Counted from the stretch's first letter, positions 8,630 to 18,405 are shown. The stretch: 64,000 nt of DNA from Bacteroides sp. 224 (GCF_010500995.1 NZ_QVMK01000016.1:38425-102424), one strand, 5' to 3'. A program made the numbers and translations. The notes: generated by a model from the letters alone, not told the origin.

Positions 8630-10765
8630 ATGAAAAAATTTAATGCCATTATTCTCGCCCTACTCATTTGTGTGCCCGTTTTAGCCGATGAGGGAATGTG
8701 GATGCTCGGAAACCTGAATAAGCAAACACGCAAATCCATGAAGGAACTGGGATTGAAAATACCAGCTAATAAACTGTACAACCCCGACAAGCCTTCTCTG
8801 ACAGATGCCGTAGTGAGCTTTGGAGGGTTCTGCTCCGGAGTAGTGGTTTCGGAAGATGGGCTTGTATTTACCAATCACCACTGCGGATTCAGTGCCATTC
8901 AACAGCATACTACATTAGAACATGATTATTTGAAAGATGGCTTTGTGGCTCGCGATAGGAGTGAGGAACTTCCTAACCCCGAGCTTTATGTTCGGTTTTT
9001 GCTGTCAACAGAAGATGTTACTCCACGTATTTTAACCGTATTGACCGATTCTATGACCGAAGAGGAACGGCATTGGGCTACCGATTCTATCGTGGAAATT
9101 ATTCAGGCAGAAGTATATGAAAGAGATTCTACGCTGATTCCTATTGTAGATGCTTACTATGCCGGTAATGAGTTCTGGCTTTCTGTTTACCGCGATTTCA
9201 ACGATGTTCGCTTGGTATTTGCTCCTCCTTCTTCCATCGGTAAGCTTGGTTGGGATACGGATAACTGGATGTGGCCACGCCATACAGGAGATTTTAGCGT
9301 ATTTCGCATTTATGCAAATAAGGATAATGAACCGGCTGATTATTCGCCCGATAATGTGCCTTATCAGCCTCCTTATGTGGTTCCTGTTTCTTTGGATGGA
9401 TACAAAGAAGGTTCTTTCTGTATGACATTAGGTTATCCCGGCACTACGGAACGCTACCTTTCATCGTATGGTATTGAAGAAATGATGACCGGAATAAATC
9501 AAGCTATGATTGATGTACGCGGTGTAAAACAAGCCATCTGGAAGCGCGAAATGGATAAGCGGGATGATATTCGGATTAAATATGCCTCTAAATACGATGA
9601 AAGCTCTAATTATTGGAAGAACAGCATCGGAACCAATAAAGCCATACAACAACTGAAAGTATTGGAGAAGAAACGCGAAATGGAAGCAAGTTTACAGCGA
9701 TGGATACAAAACACCCCTTTTGAACGGGAGAATCTTCTTCATTTGCTCACTTCTTTGGAGTTGGACTATAAGCAACGCCGCGAACCCGGTCGTGCTATGG
9801 CCTATTTCTACGAAACATTTATGTATGGCCCCGAATTAATACAGTTGGCTCTGGAAATCCTGAACTTTGATTTTGGAGCAGAAGAAAAGCAGTTGGTTGC
9901 GAGCATTCGTAAGTTACTCGACAAATATGAGAACCTGGATTTAGATATCGATAAGGAGGTGTTTCTGGCTATGCTCAGAGAGTATAAAAAGCAAGTGAGC
10001 CCGGACTATCTGCCCGAAGTATATAATCGAATAGCCGCCGATTATGGGGGAGATGATAAAGCTTTTGTTGATTCCCTTTATGCCAACACGAAATTAACTA
10101 CTCCGCAGGCCTTAAGGTGGGTTGCAGAGCAGGATTCTACTTTCAACCTCTTTGAGGATCCAATGATTGCTCTAAGCCTCGATTTAATCGTGAAAGTGTT
10201 TGAAATCAATCAAACAATTACAGAAACGAATATGAGTATAGAGCGCGACGAACGTCTTTTTAATGCCGCTGTTCGTAGGATGTACGCCAATCATGATTTC
10301 TATCCGGATGCTAATTTTACCATGCGTTTAAGCTTTGGTACTGTGCGTGGATATACTCCTTTCGATGGTGCAGAATATAGCCATTTCACTACCACCCGTG
10401 GTATTTTAGAAAAGGTACGCGAACATTTCGATGATCCTGATTTTCAGGTATCTCCCGAAATTCTCTCGTTGGTTTCTTCGGGCGATTATGGGCAATATGC
10501 GAACCAAAACGGTGATATGAGTGTGTGTTTTATCTCCAACAACGATATTACGGGAGGAAACTCCGGTAGTGCCATGTTTAATGCGAAAGGAGAGTTGCTT
10601 GGCTTAGCTTTCGATGGAAACTGGGAAGCCATGAGCAGCGACATTATTTTCGAACCTGATTTACAGCGCTGTATTGGGGTAGATGTGCGCTATATGCTGT
10701 TTATTATGGAAAAGTTCGGCAAAGTCGATCATTTGATAAAGGAGCTTATCGTTGGAAAGAAGTAG
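8630..10765 (+). CDS. S46-family dipeptidyl-peptidase, DPP7 type
   Basis: From the ATG at 8630 the product has 711 residues with a signal peptide ending near VLAD. The S46 features are TNHHCG with the catalytic His (83/84) and TGGNSGSAMFN with the nucleophile Ser645. The residue 18 after that Ser is Gly663 (AFDGNWEAMSSDI); in this family Gly here marks DPP7, which prefers hydrophobic penultimate residues, whereas Arg marks DPP11 (Asp/Glu). DPP7 releases dipeptides from oligopeptides in the periplasm or at the surface, feeding peptide-fermenting Bacteroidales. An in-frame ATG at 8606 would add eight residues before the signal and is less likely. Confidence 0.92.
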   Translation: MKKFNAIILALLICVPVLADEGMWMLGNLNKQTRKSMKELGLKIPANKLYNPDKPSLTDAVVSFGGFCSGVVVSEDGLVFTNHHCGFSAIQQHTTLEHDYLKDGFVARDRSEELPNPELYVRFLLSTEDVTPRILTVLTDSMTEEERHWATDSIVEIIQAEVYERDSTLIPIVDAYYAGNEFWLSVYRDFNDVRLVFAPPSSIGKLGWDTDNWMWPRHTGDFSVFRIYANKDNEPADYSPDNVPYQPPYVVPVSLDGYKEGSFCMTLGYPGTTERYLSSYGIEEMMTGINQAMIDVRGVKQAIWKREMDKRDDIRIKYASKYDESSNYWKNSIGTNKAIQQLKVLEKKREMEASLQRWIQNTPFERENLLHLLTSLELDYKQRREPGRAMAYFYETFMYGPELIQLALEILNFDFGAEEKQLVASIRKLLDKYENLDLDIDKEVFLAMLREYKKQVSPDYLPEVYNRIAADYGGDDKAFVDSLYANTKLTTPQALRWVAEQDSTFNLFEDPMIALSLDLIVKVFEINQTITETNMSIERDERLFNAAVRRMYANHDFYPDANFTMRLSFGTVRGYTPFDGAEYSHFTTTRGILEKVREHFDDPDFQVSPEILSLVSSGDYGQYANQNGDMSVCFISNNDITGGNSGSAMFNAKGELLGLAFDGNWEAMSSDIIFEPDLQRCIGVDVRYMLFIMEKFGKVDHLIKELIVGKK

Positions 10766-10800
10766 TGATATAATAGGGGAGAAATTCCCCTGTTCTTTTT

Positions 10801-10882
10801 TTGTCATCCTGACATAGGAAGTTTCTTTGCATGGTGTGTAGAAGTTTCGTGAGAAGACTCTTCACTATGTTCAGAATGACAA
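10801..10882. repeat. REP-like palindromic repeat
   Basis: TTGTCATCCTGACATAG (10801-10817) is mirrored by CTATGTTCAGAATGACAA (10865-10882), with an internal sequence containing GTTTCGTGAGAAGACTCTTC. It lies between convergent genes (DPP7 and a lipoprotein). I recall similar GTCATNCTGA palindromes as dispersed repeats in Bacteroidota. Confidence 0.7.
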
Positions 10883-10904
10883 TATCCCCTTTAAAAAAGA
10901 ATCA

Positions 10905-11432
10905 TTATTTAACTCTCTTAAAAACACTTGTAATTTTTTCTCTAAAAGCATCAGGGGCGCTATTATAGCTCGTATAGTAAAATATAAGTGTGTCTGGATC
11001 TTCTTCTTCGATTCTGATTCTTTCGACTTTTCCTCCTCCGGTTATCTCCAGAATGTTATCTTTCTCTTCATGAATCCAAGCGAATGAGAAGATACGATCG
11101 CCCGGAAAACGATATGGAATAGTGCCTACAAGACGGTTATTAATGTATGTACCTTCCGTATTGGTGATAAACTCAATAAAATATTGTCCGTCTTCCATTT
11201 CCTGGTCTCTATTAAACTCGTAAATATCCTTTTCGGTATATACATCGTTGTTATAGACATCTGTCCAGCTTTCTTCAACGGTAGTCCATCCTTCCGACTT
11301 GACGCGTTCCCATTTACCTACAAAAGGGTGAATAACTTCGATGGGTTCTTTATCTGATGATTTGCACGAAACGATTGTTCCGCCACATACAGCCACTATC
11401 CATAGGATGGCTAATAATCTGAAAGTTTTCAT
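10905..11432 (-). CDS. lipocalin-like lipoprotein
   Basis: The 175-residue product has a lipoprotein signal with lipobox TIVSC (Cys23). The mature part starts VGKWERVKSEGW and continues with alternating strands to the end (SVFKRVK), as in small lipocalin-like or calycin lipoproteins of Bacteroidales. Ligand and role are unknown. It stands alone, convergent with the DPP7 gene and separated from it by a REP-like palindrome. Confidence 0.7.
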   Translation of the reverse strand: MKTFRLLAILWIVAVCGGTIVSCKSSDKEPIEVIHPFVGKWERVKSEGWTTVEESWTDVYNNDVYTEKDIYEFNRDQEMEDGQYFIEFITNTEGTYINNRLVGTIPYRFPGDRIFSFAWIHEEKDNILEITGGGKVERIRIEEEDPDTLIFYYTSYNSAPDAFREKITSVFKRVK

Positions 11433-11606
11433 TTTTTTCTATATATATAGTTTTATCGTTAAAGTGCGTGCTATACTTGGCTTTTGGTTTTTTACCAAGA
11501 GTATTCTTTGCTTTAATGGCATAAAGTTAGAAAAAGAGTTTTTTATTTCCTTGTTTTGATTGATATTTTAGAATTATTAACGCTAAAAAACCACAAAAAC
11601 GTTTCA

Positions 11607-12878
11607 CTACTTAATCTTTCTTAGGTACTCATACCCAAACCGGCAATACAAACACTTCTTTTTATCGCAGTACTCTTTTTGTAATTGTATCAAAGCCTGC
11701 GAATCCGCAGCCGTATTTACCGGTAGGCCTGCTCCATCCCACATACGGGTAATGTAATTTTTTTCTGCTTTTACCTCTTCAAGAAAAGAGGTTGCTTTAT
11801 CGCAAAGCTGCTCATCTCCTTTGTACAGTCCGTATGCATAAAGAAAGGGAACTACTGTATTAATCACGATCAAATCGAGTGAACCTTTTCCCAAAGTTTT
11901 GTCTTTTCCGGGAGACTTCTTACCGAAAATATATCGTTCTTTCCAATAAAGCGAGGTTTGTACGGAAAGAATTTGCCGAATCTCCGATACTGTTTTAGCA
12001 TCCACAATCTGCGAGAATAATCCTCTTTCTCTTCCATAAAGGTATGCCAGTTGAGCAATACGAATATGAGGGAAATTACCGGGACGCATCCGAAGAAAAC
12101 GCCATAAAGTAGCATCCATTTGCTTTAATTCAAACTTATGTTTCAAGAAACGATATTCCTTTTGAAGCTCGGCGTAATAAGCATCTTCTTTTAAATCTTC
12201 ATCAAGCAAACCGGCTTGTCCGAAGAAAAAGGCTTCTATTTGTATGGCATTGTCCCGATGCTTATCTATGGCACGGAAAGAGAGTAAATTAGCCCAAGTT
12301 TCGAAAGCGTCTCCATTCACTCCAAAACCAAAATTACGAGCCAGTGTAATAAAGAAAGTGTCTTCCCAATGGTTATCCAGTTTTTTGAGTCGCTCTTTGA
12401 TAACAGCAGTCTTCTGCTCAAATCGCTCGGCTTGCAAGGCCGAGAACCAGGAGTGAACAGTTAGTTTAGGCAAAGAGGGCAATATGGAATAGCAGGGAGG
12501 GCGCATATCTGCCTGTCTTAATTCATCGTATCGCAAACGAATATGCTCGGGACACTCTAATTTCAGTTGAGGAATGGCAACTCCATCGGAACGGCGTACG
12601 TCTTCATTCACTTCACTGGCAATGTGAAGTATGACTGAATCATACGCTTTATCTGTATGGTGGTTATGCTTGTACCAATCCGATGAAATGGAATGAATTT
12701 CTACATTTCCTACCCAAAGGGTTCCATCTATTTTAATCTTGGCATTAAAGAAATCCGGACCGGCATGCATGTTTGATAAGCCGGGGTCAATAACTTCTAC
12801 AGATGCTCCTGTAGAGGTTCGTAGTTCTGTCAAGGGAAATATTTTGTATTTCCATACATAATGCAATAGTTGCTCCAT
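11607..12878 (-). CDS. DUF2851-family protein
   Basis: The 423-residue protein begins MEQLLHYVWKYKIFPL and contains SNMHAGPDFFNAKIKI and GNVEIHSISSDWYKHNHHTDKAYDSVILHI, the hallmark of DUF2851, widespread in Bacteroidota and of unknown function. The acidic and His residues in that stretch (E, H, D, H) look like a possible nuclease or metal site; that reading is inference. A C-terminal Cys cluster (KEYCDKKKCLYCRFG) may bind a metal. No signal peptide, so cytoplasmic. It is monocistronic, divergent from dapB. Confidence 0.85.
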   Translation of the reverse strand: MEQLLHYVWKYKIFPLTELRTSTGASVEVIDPGLSNMHAGPDFFNAKIKIDGTLWVGNVEIHSISSDWYKHNHHTDKAYDSVILHIASEVNEDVRRSDGVAIPQLKLECPEHIRLRYDELRQADMRPPCYSILPSLPKLTVHSWFSALQAERFEQKTAVIKERLKKLDNHWEDTFFITLARNFGFGVNGDAFETWANLLSFRAIDKHRDNAIQIEAFFFGQAGLLDEDLKEDAYYAELQKEYRFLKHKFELKQMDATLWRFLRMRPGNFPHIRIAQLAYLYGRERGLFSQIVDAKTVSEIRQILSVQTSLYWKERYIFGKKSPGKDKTLGKGSLDLIVINTVVPFLYAYGLYKGDEQLCDKATSFLEEVKAEKNYITRMWDGAGLPVNTAADSQALIQLQKEYCDKKKCLYCRFGYEYLRKIK

Positions 12879-13000
12879 TTATCTTTCTATCATGAATGTT
12901 AGTGGGTTGCTTTATTAAAATTTTGTGTAGCAACACATTTAAATAAATGTTCTATAGAGTAAATATAATACAAAAATAGCAACTAAACCTTCAAATTCCT

Positions 13001-13008
13001 TATCTTTG
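13001..13008 (+). promoter_or_regulatory. -7 box of dapB-lepB operon
   Basis: TATCTTTG fits TAnnTTTG, 22 bases before the dapB ATG at 13031. Confidence 0.65.
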
Positions 13009-13030
13009 CGACATTTAATTACTTAATAAT

Positions 13031-13756
13031 ATGAAGATTGCGCTAATTGGATATGGGAAAATGGGCAAAGAGATCGAGAAACTTGCTCTTAGCCGAGGAC
13101 ATGAAATTGTTTCTATCATCGACATTAATAACCAGGAAGATTTTGAATCTGAAGCATTTCGCTCGGCAGATGTAGCCATCGAATTCACCAATCCCAAGGT
13201 TGCCTATAATAACTACCTTAAAACATTCAAAGCCGGCGTAAAACTGGTGTCCGGAAGCACCGGATGGATGGCCGAACATGGCGAAGAAATCAAGGAGATG
13301 TGCAAAACCGGTGGTAAAACACTGTTTTGGGCTTCTAACTTTAGTCTTGGCGTAGCTATATTTTCAGCAGTAAACAAATACCTGGCTAACATCATGAATC
13401 AATTTCCGGCTTATGATGTTTCTATGAGCGAAACGCATCACATCCATAAAATGGATGCTCCCAGTGGAACGGCTATTACTCTGGCCGAAGGATTGCTGGA
13501 AAATATTGATAGAAAGACATCCTGGATAGAAGGAAAAGCAGAAAACACTGCGCAAATTCCTATAGAATCAATTCGTGAAGGAGAAGTTTTTGGCATACAC
13601 ACCATTCGTTATGAATCTGATGCAGACGTTATCTCCATCACTCATGATGCTAAAAACCGCGGTGGATTTGTGTTGGGAGCTGTACTTGCCGCTGAATATA
13701 CTGCCAATCATGAAGGTTTTCTGGGAATACAAGACTTGTTTCCATTTTTAAAGTAA
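13031..13756 (+). CDS. dapB: 4-hydroxy-tetrahydrodipicolinate reductase
   Basis: The 241-residue cytoplasmic enzyme has the NAD(P)-binding motif GYGKMGKEI at its start and the DapB signature ETHHIHKMDAPSGTAITLAE in the middle. It reduces hydroxytetrahydrodipicolinate with NAD(P)H in the lysine/diaminopimelate pathway, which supplies peptidoglycan. It is slightly short compared with E. coli DapB (273 residues), as is usual in Bacteroidota. It leads an operon with two signal peptidase genes (9-base gap to lepB) and wbqC. Confidence 0.96.
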   Translation: MKIALIGYGKMGKEIEKLALSRGHEIVSIIDINNQEDFESEAFRSADVAIEFTNPKVAYNNYLKTFKAGVKLVSGSTGWMAEHGEEIKEMCKTGGKTLFWASNFSLGVAIFSAVNKYLANIMNQFPAYDVSMSETHHIHKMDAPSGTAITLAEGLLENIDRKTSWIEGKAENTAQIPIESIREGEVFGIHTIRYESDADVISITHDAKNRGGFVLGAVLAAEYTANHEGFLGIQDLFPFLK

Positions 13757-13764
13757 CATAAAGA

Positions 13765-15192
13765 ATGAAAGAAAGTAATATAAAAAAAGCTACGCGTCGT
13801 CAGTGGATTACCTGTGCCATTGTATTGGCTCTTTACCTATTGTTCTTATTGTGGGTAAAAAGCTGGTTAGGGCTTATTCTTATACCCTTAATTTTTGATG
13901 TTTATATCACCAAGAAAGTGCCTTGGACATTTTGGAAGAAATCAAAGAATGCTACCGTTCGTAGTGTGATGAGTTGGGTGGATGCCATCGTATTCTCTTT
14001 GATTGCTGTTTACTTTGTAAATATCTACTTGTTTCAGAACTATCAGATTCCTTCCTCTTCGTTAGAGAAGTCATTGTTGGTAGGCGACTTTTTGTATGTA
14101 AGCAAAGTAAGCTATGGCCCCAGAGTGCCCAATACTCCTCTTTCTATGCCTTTGACACAACATACATTGCCTATATTCAATACAAAATCTTATATTGAAA
14201 CACCGCAATGGCCATACAAGCGCGTAGCCGGATTCGGGAAGGTAAAGCATCAGGATATTGTAGTATTTAATTTTCCTGCCGGAGATACTATTGCCTTAAA
14301 TGCCCAACTGCCGGAGTTTTATTCAGTGGCACTCGGAGTGGGACTTGATGGCAAGTATCTCGATACTTCCAAGTTGACTCCTGAAGAGCAAAATTCAGTT
14401 TATGAAGCTGTTTACAACAAAGGGAGAAGTATTATAAAAGCTAATCCCAAAGTATATGGGGATATTATTTATCGCCCGGTAGACAGACGCGAGAATTACG
14501 TAAAACGCTGCATAGCTCTTCCGGGAGATTCATTGCAAATCATTAACCGCGACATCTATCTGAATGGAGTAAAACAAGAAGAACCGGAAGGCGTGGAGTT
14601 TATATATATCGTGGGAGGAACAGGCAAAACAATTCCTGAGGAATTCTTCCGGGAACTGGGTCTTAGCAACGAAGATACTCAAGGTTACAGCCCGGGCAGT
14701 ACGGAATTTGTGTTACCTTTAACCAAAAAGGCAAAGGAAAAGCTGTTGGCTCGCAAAGATCTTGTAACAAGTATAAGAAACTATAATATGCCTGCAGGTG
14801 GACTTTATCCGCTTAACCTGCATACCAACTGGAGCGTAGATAATTATGGTCCTCTATGGATACCCGCCAAAGGAGCTACCATTGAGCTGACTCCGGAAAA
14901 TCTTGCATACTACGAGCGCTGTATTGTAGCTTACGAAGGAAACAAGCTGGAAAGAAAAGAAGATGGTGTATACATAAACGGACAAAAAACAAGTTCTTAC
15001 ACTTTCCAAATGGATTACTATTGGATGATGGGTGATAATCGTCATAATTCGGCCGATTCACGTTCTTGGGGATTTGTTCCGGAAGATCATGTGGTAGGAA
15101 AACCCATTCTGGTGTGGTTGTCTTTAGATAAAGATCGTGGTTGGTTCAGCGGAAAAATCCGATGGAACCGTATATTCAAAATGGTACATTAA
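13765..15192 (+). CDS. lepB: signal peptidase I (LepB), large Bacteroidota form
   Basis: The 475-residue membrane protein has two hydrophobic segments near the start and one before the catalytic domain. The nucleophile is in IPSSSLEKSLLVGDF (Ser99), the general base in ENYVKRCIALPGD (Lys247), and the C-terminal box is MMGDNRHNSADSRSWGFVP. It cleaves signal peptides on the outer face of the inner membrane. The insertion of about 130 residues between the Ser and Lys boxes (140-245) is the reason for its length. All catalytic residues are present, so I take it as the housekeeping enzyme. Confidence 0.95.
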   Translation: MKESNIKKATRRQWITCAIVLALYLLFLLWVKSWLGLILIPLIFDVYITKKVPWTFWKKSKNATVRSVMSWVDAIVFSLIAVYFVNIYLFQNYQIPSSSLEKSLLVGDFLYVSKVSYGPRVPNTPLSMPLTQHTLPIFNTKSYIETPQWPYKRVAGFGKVKHQDIVVFNFPAGDTIALNAQLPEFYSVALGVGLDGKYLDTSKLTPEEQNSVYEAVYNKGRSIIKANPKVYGDIIYRPVDRRENYVKRCIALPGDSLQIINRDIYLNGVKQEEPEGVEFIYIVGGTGKTIPEEFFRELGLSNEDTQGYSPGSTEFVLPLTKKAKEKLLARKDLVTSIRNYNMPAGGLYPLNLHTNWSVDNYGPLWIPAKGATIELTPENLAYYERCIVAYEGNKLERKEDGVYINGQKTSSYTFQMDYYWMMGDNRHNSADSRSWGFVPEDHVVGKPILVWLSLDKDRGWFSGKIRWNRIFKMVH

Positions 15193-15224
15193 ATGAATAG
15201 GTTCCTTACCCATAAGCAGTATAT

Positions 15225-16157
15225 ATGAGAAAAGGAAAGAAATGGATTGTCATATTTATCGGAGCAGTAATTCTTGTATTATTGCTCCGCGGTTTTCTAT
15301 TTACTTCTTATATCATACCTTCTTCCGGTATGGAAAACAGCTTGTTTCAAGGAGATCGTATTCTGGTTAATAAATGGAGCTACGGATTACGATTACCGCT
15401 AATGTCTCTCTTCTCCTATCATCGATGGCAGTATAAAAACCCGCAATCGGGAGATATTATTGTGTTTAATAACCCTGCTTCGGAAGAGCCTGCCATTGAT
15501 CAGCGAAATATTTATATAGGCCGATGCATTGGTATTCCCGGAGATACTTTGCTCATTGATTCTTTATTTGCTACGCAATCTCACCGGGAAAAAGCCGGGC
15601 CGGATCGAAAACGGCTTTATAGTTACCCTCTAAATAAACAGCATTCAACGGATTCTCTTCTAAAAGCGCTTGCCATTACTAATAGTGAAATAATGGGCTA
15701 TAATGACAGTTGCTTAATCCGGAGCTTTAGTCATTACGAATCTTATCTGATTACTCAGGCGCTGACTACAGATAATTGGATACATCCTCTGGCTAAATCA
15801 TCACCGGAAGATGCAAAATCCATTATTATTCCCGGTAAAGGAAGTAGTATAAAAGTCCGCCCTTGGAATATTACCTTGCTCCGAAATACCATTCGATTAC
15901 ATGAAAATAAAGAAGCTTTGGTAAAAAATGATAGTCTATATATAGAAGGAAAAGCGGTTGACTCCTATACTTTTTCTAAAGATTATTACTGGATGGCATC
16001 CAATAACTCTGTAAACTTCACAGATTCCCGTTTATTTGGTTTTGTGCCTCACGATCACCTTGTTGGTAAGGCAACTGTTGTTTGGTTCTCCAAAGAGGGA
16101 TATTCGGGTTTATTTCAAGGCTATCGGTGGGGGCGCTTCTTTACCCGCGTTAAATAA
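15225..16157 (+). CDS. signal peptidase I paralog lacking both catalytic residues
   Basis: This 310-residue protein aligns over its whole length with the upstream LepB: one membrane anchor (about 7-27), the box IPSSGMENSLFQGDRILV, the box NIYIGRCIGIPGDTL, and the end SNNSVNFTDSRLFGFVPHDHLVGK. In active enzymes the residue before the Met of the first box is Ser and the residue before Arg in the second is Lys; here both are Gly (Gly35 and Gly99). The GDN of the last box is SNN. It should therefore be inactive as a peptidase. It lies 32 bases after lepB in the same operon, so a regulatory or substrate-presenting partner of LepB is a reasonable guess. Confidence 0.88.
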   Translation: MRKGKKWIVIFIGAVILVLLLRGFLFTSYIIPSSGMENSLFQGDRILVNKWSYGLRLPLMSLFSYHRWQYKNPQSGDIIVFNNPASEEPAIDQRNIYIGRCIGIPGDTLLIDSLFATQSHREKAGPDRKRLYSYPLNKQHSTDSLLKALAITNSEIMGYNDSCLIRSFSHYESYLITQALTTDNWIHPLAKSSPEDAKSIIIPGKGSSIKVRPWNITLLRNTIRLHENKEALVKNDSLYIEGKAVDSYTFSKDYYWMASNNSVNFTDSRLFGFVPHDHLVGKATVVWFSKEGYSGLFQGYRWGRFFTRVK

Positions 16158-16160
16158 TAT

Positions 16161-16799
16161 ATGATGGAACAACGCATTGTTTATCTCAGCTCTGCCTATT
16201 TGGCTCCTATATCTTGGTTCAGTAAGCTTTTAACTTATGATAAAGTTATTATCGAACAGTATGACCATTATATAAAGCAGACTTACCGCAACAGGTGTAA
16301 TATCGCTGGCCCCGGTGGCGTATTGCCCCTTTCTATTCCTACAGTGAAGCCTGTGTCTTTAAAATGTTCGATGAAAGATATCGAAATATCCGATCATGGA
16401 AATTGGCGCCATTTACATTGGAATGCCATTGAGTCTGCTTATAACAGCACTCCCTTTTTCGAATACTATAAAGATGATTTTCGACCTTTCTATGAGAAGA
16501 AATATCATTATCTGCTCGATTTTAATGAAGAACTTTGTCGACTTATCTGCGAACTAATTGATATAACACCTCATATAGAGCGAAGCATCGAATACAAGAC
16601 AACATTCGATTCGAACGAATATGATTACAGGGAGATCATTCACCCCAAAAAGGATTTTAGAGAGGCAGATCCCTCTTTCATGCCCCGCCCTTATTATCAG
16701 GTATTTGAGAGCAAACATGGTTTCCTTCCTAATCTCAGCATTATTGATTTGCTGTTTAATATGGGGCCGGAGAGCTTGCTTGTTTTAGTGAAAAGATAA
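16161..16799 (+). CDS. WbqC-family protein
   Basis: The 212-residue protein has the WbqC-like pattern: YLSSAYLAPISWFSKLL at the start, NRCNIAGPGGVLPLSIPTV, and WRHLHWNAIESAYNSTPFFEYY. The family occurs in O-antigen loci and, in Bacteroidota, next to lepB; it is often viewed as a possible nucleotide-sugar or aminotransfer enzyme, but its reaction is unproven. It starts 3 bases after the LepB paralog stop (ATG at 16161 or 16164), so it is translated from the dapB-lepB transcript. Confidence 0.85.
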   Translation: MMEQRIVYLSSAYLAPISWFSKLLTYDKVIIEQYDHYIKQTYRNRCNIAGPGGVLPLSIPTVKPVSLKCSMKDIEISDHGNWRHLHWNAIESAYNSTPFFEYYKDDFRPFYEKKYHYLLDFNEELCRLICELIDITPHIERSIEYKTTFDSNEYDYREIIHPKKDFREADPSFMPRPYYQVFESKHGFLPNLSIIDLLFNMGPESLLVLVKR

Positions 16800-16895
16800 A
16801 AGATAAGAGTGAAAAGTAAAGGGGAGAAGTTAATAGTAACGCATACTTTTATCTTCCCGGTTTTACTTTTCACTCTTATCTTTCCACTATTAACT
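16799..16895. repeat. 22-bp perfect inverted repeat between convergent genes
   Basis: The 22-base arm starting AAAGATAAGAGTGAAAAG (16799-16820) is repeated perfectly inverted at 16862-16883. A second inverted pair, AGTTAATAGT (16828-16837) and ACTATTAACT (16886-16895), crosses the first rather than nesting. It overlaps the wbqC stop codon and lies 1-2 bases from the GH3 stop, so it may act as a two-way terminator. Confidence 0.8.
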
Positions 16896-16896
16896 T

Positions 16897-18405
16897 TTAC
16901 GCGTTCAGCGTAATCATTTCCTCTATATGATCACGTGTATTGCTTAATCGGGGAACTTTATGTTGTCCGCCAAGCTTTCCTTTCTCTTTCAGCCAATCAT
17001 GGAAGAGATTCTTGCGTGCTACAATAAGCTCCAATGGTTGTAGCGCAATATCTTTCCAACGTTTTGCTTCATAATCGGAATTTACAGCCTTGAGTGTATC
17101 ATCTAATATTTGAGCGAAACGTTCTACGGAGTTGGGCATCTTTGAAAATTCAATGAGCCATTGATGGCGGCATTTAGCATTTGCATCCATAAATACCGGG
17201 GCAGCAGAGTATTCTAACACCTGAGCACCTGTCTCAGCACACGCCTTGGCTAATCCTTTTTCTGCATTATCAATAATAATTTCTTCGCCAAAAGCATTAA
17301 TAAAGTGCTTGGTGCGTCCGGTGATAATTATTTTGTAAGGGTTCTTACTTGTAAACTTTACGGTATCTCCAATCATGTAGCGCCAAAGACCACAGCAGGT
17401 TGAAATAACCATGGCATAGTTTTTATTCAACTCCACTTCTGTTAAGCCGTAGACGCGGGGATTTTCGCTGTCTACATCTTCCAAAGGTATGAACTCATAG
17501 AAAATGCCATAATCAATCATCAGCAGCATAGCCGGGTCCGACAGATCATTCTGAGTGGCAAAATATCCTTCAGAGGCATTGTAGGTTTCTACATAATGCA
17601 TCTTCGAAGAGCGAATAAGTTGCTTGTATTGTTCGCGGTAAGGAGTAAAGCTCACCCCGCCATGAAAAAACACTTCCAGGTTTGGCCACACTTCTTCCAG
17701 CGTCTTTTTTCCGGTCTTCTCCAATACGCGTTTAATCACTACTAAAAGCCAGGAAGGAACACCTGAAATGCTGGTTACATTTGCTTTTACTGTATTGTTT
17801 GCAATGGCTTCTATCTTTGATTCCCATTCATCCATCAGAGCCACTTCTTTACTTGGCACACGAATGAGGTTAACTGCCGGACTGATATTCTTTATCAGAA
17901 TAGCCGATAAATCGCCAACAAAAGCATGTTTGGAGTTTAAGTTAGGGCTAAGACTTCCTCCCAAAATAAGTCCTTTTCCGGAGAAAAAGCGACTCTTGGG
18001 ATTTATATGAAGATAAAGCGCCACTGCATCCGTACCTCCTTTATAATGAATTTCTTTAAGCGCTTCTTTGCTGACCGGGAGGAACTTACTTTTATCGCTT
18101 GTAGTTCCGGAGGATTTAGCAAACCATTTGATTTCAGAAGGCCAAATCAAATTCTTTTCACCTGCACGAAGTCTTTCAACGTAAGGCTTAACATCATCAT
18201 AAGTCTGTATAGGGAGTCTTTTACGAAATTCATCATACGTACGAATAGATTTATAATCGTATTTCTTCCCCCATTCTGTATTTTCTGCTTTCCGTAGGAG
18301 TTTGTTCAATACCTTGTGTTGTATCTCTTCAGCTTGTGTAGCATAGAGCTCTATTTCCTTCACACGCTGTTCAAAGACCTTGCCTACAATTTTGGTAATA
18401 TTCAT
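16897..18405 (-). CDS. GH3-family acyl-adenylating protein
   Basis: The 502-residue protein (from the ATG at 18405; an ATG four codons upstream is also in frame) shows GH3 features: EWGKKYDY, the phosphate-binding loop SSGTTSDKSKFLPV, ETYNASEGYFATQ, GLWRYMIGDTVKF and TGRTKHFINAFGEE. GH3 enzymes of plants conjugate amino acids to auxin or jasmonate by way of an acyl-AMP; bacterial members are adenylate-forming enzymes of unknown substrate. It is soluble and monocistronic, divergent from pfkA, with a TACTTTTG box on the minus strand at 18434-18441. Confidence 0.9.
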   Translation of the reverse strand: MNITKIVGKVFEQRVKEIELYATQAEEIQHKVLNKLLRKAENTEWGKKYDYKSIRTYDEFRKRLPIQTYDDVKPYVERLRAGEKNLIWPSEIKWFAKSSGTTSDKSKFLPVSKEALKEIHYKGGTDAVALYLHINPKSRFFSGKGLILGGSLSPNLNSKHAFVGDLSAILIKNISPAVNLIRVPSKEVALMDEWESKIEAIANNTVKANVTSISGVPSWLLVVIKRVLEKTGKKTLEEVWPNLEVFFHGGVSFTPYREQYKQLIRSSKMHYVETYNASEGYFATQNDLSDPAMLLMIDYGIFYEFIPLEDVDSENPRVYGLTEVELNKNYAMVISTCCGLWRYMIGDTVKFTSKNPYKIIITGRTKHFINAFGEEIIIDNAEKGLAKACAETGAQVLEYSAAPVFMDANAKCRHQWLIEFSKMPNSVERFAQILDDTLKAVNSDYEAKRWKDIALQPLELIVARKNLFHDWLKEKGKLGGQHKVPRLSNTRDHIEEMITLNA

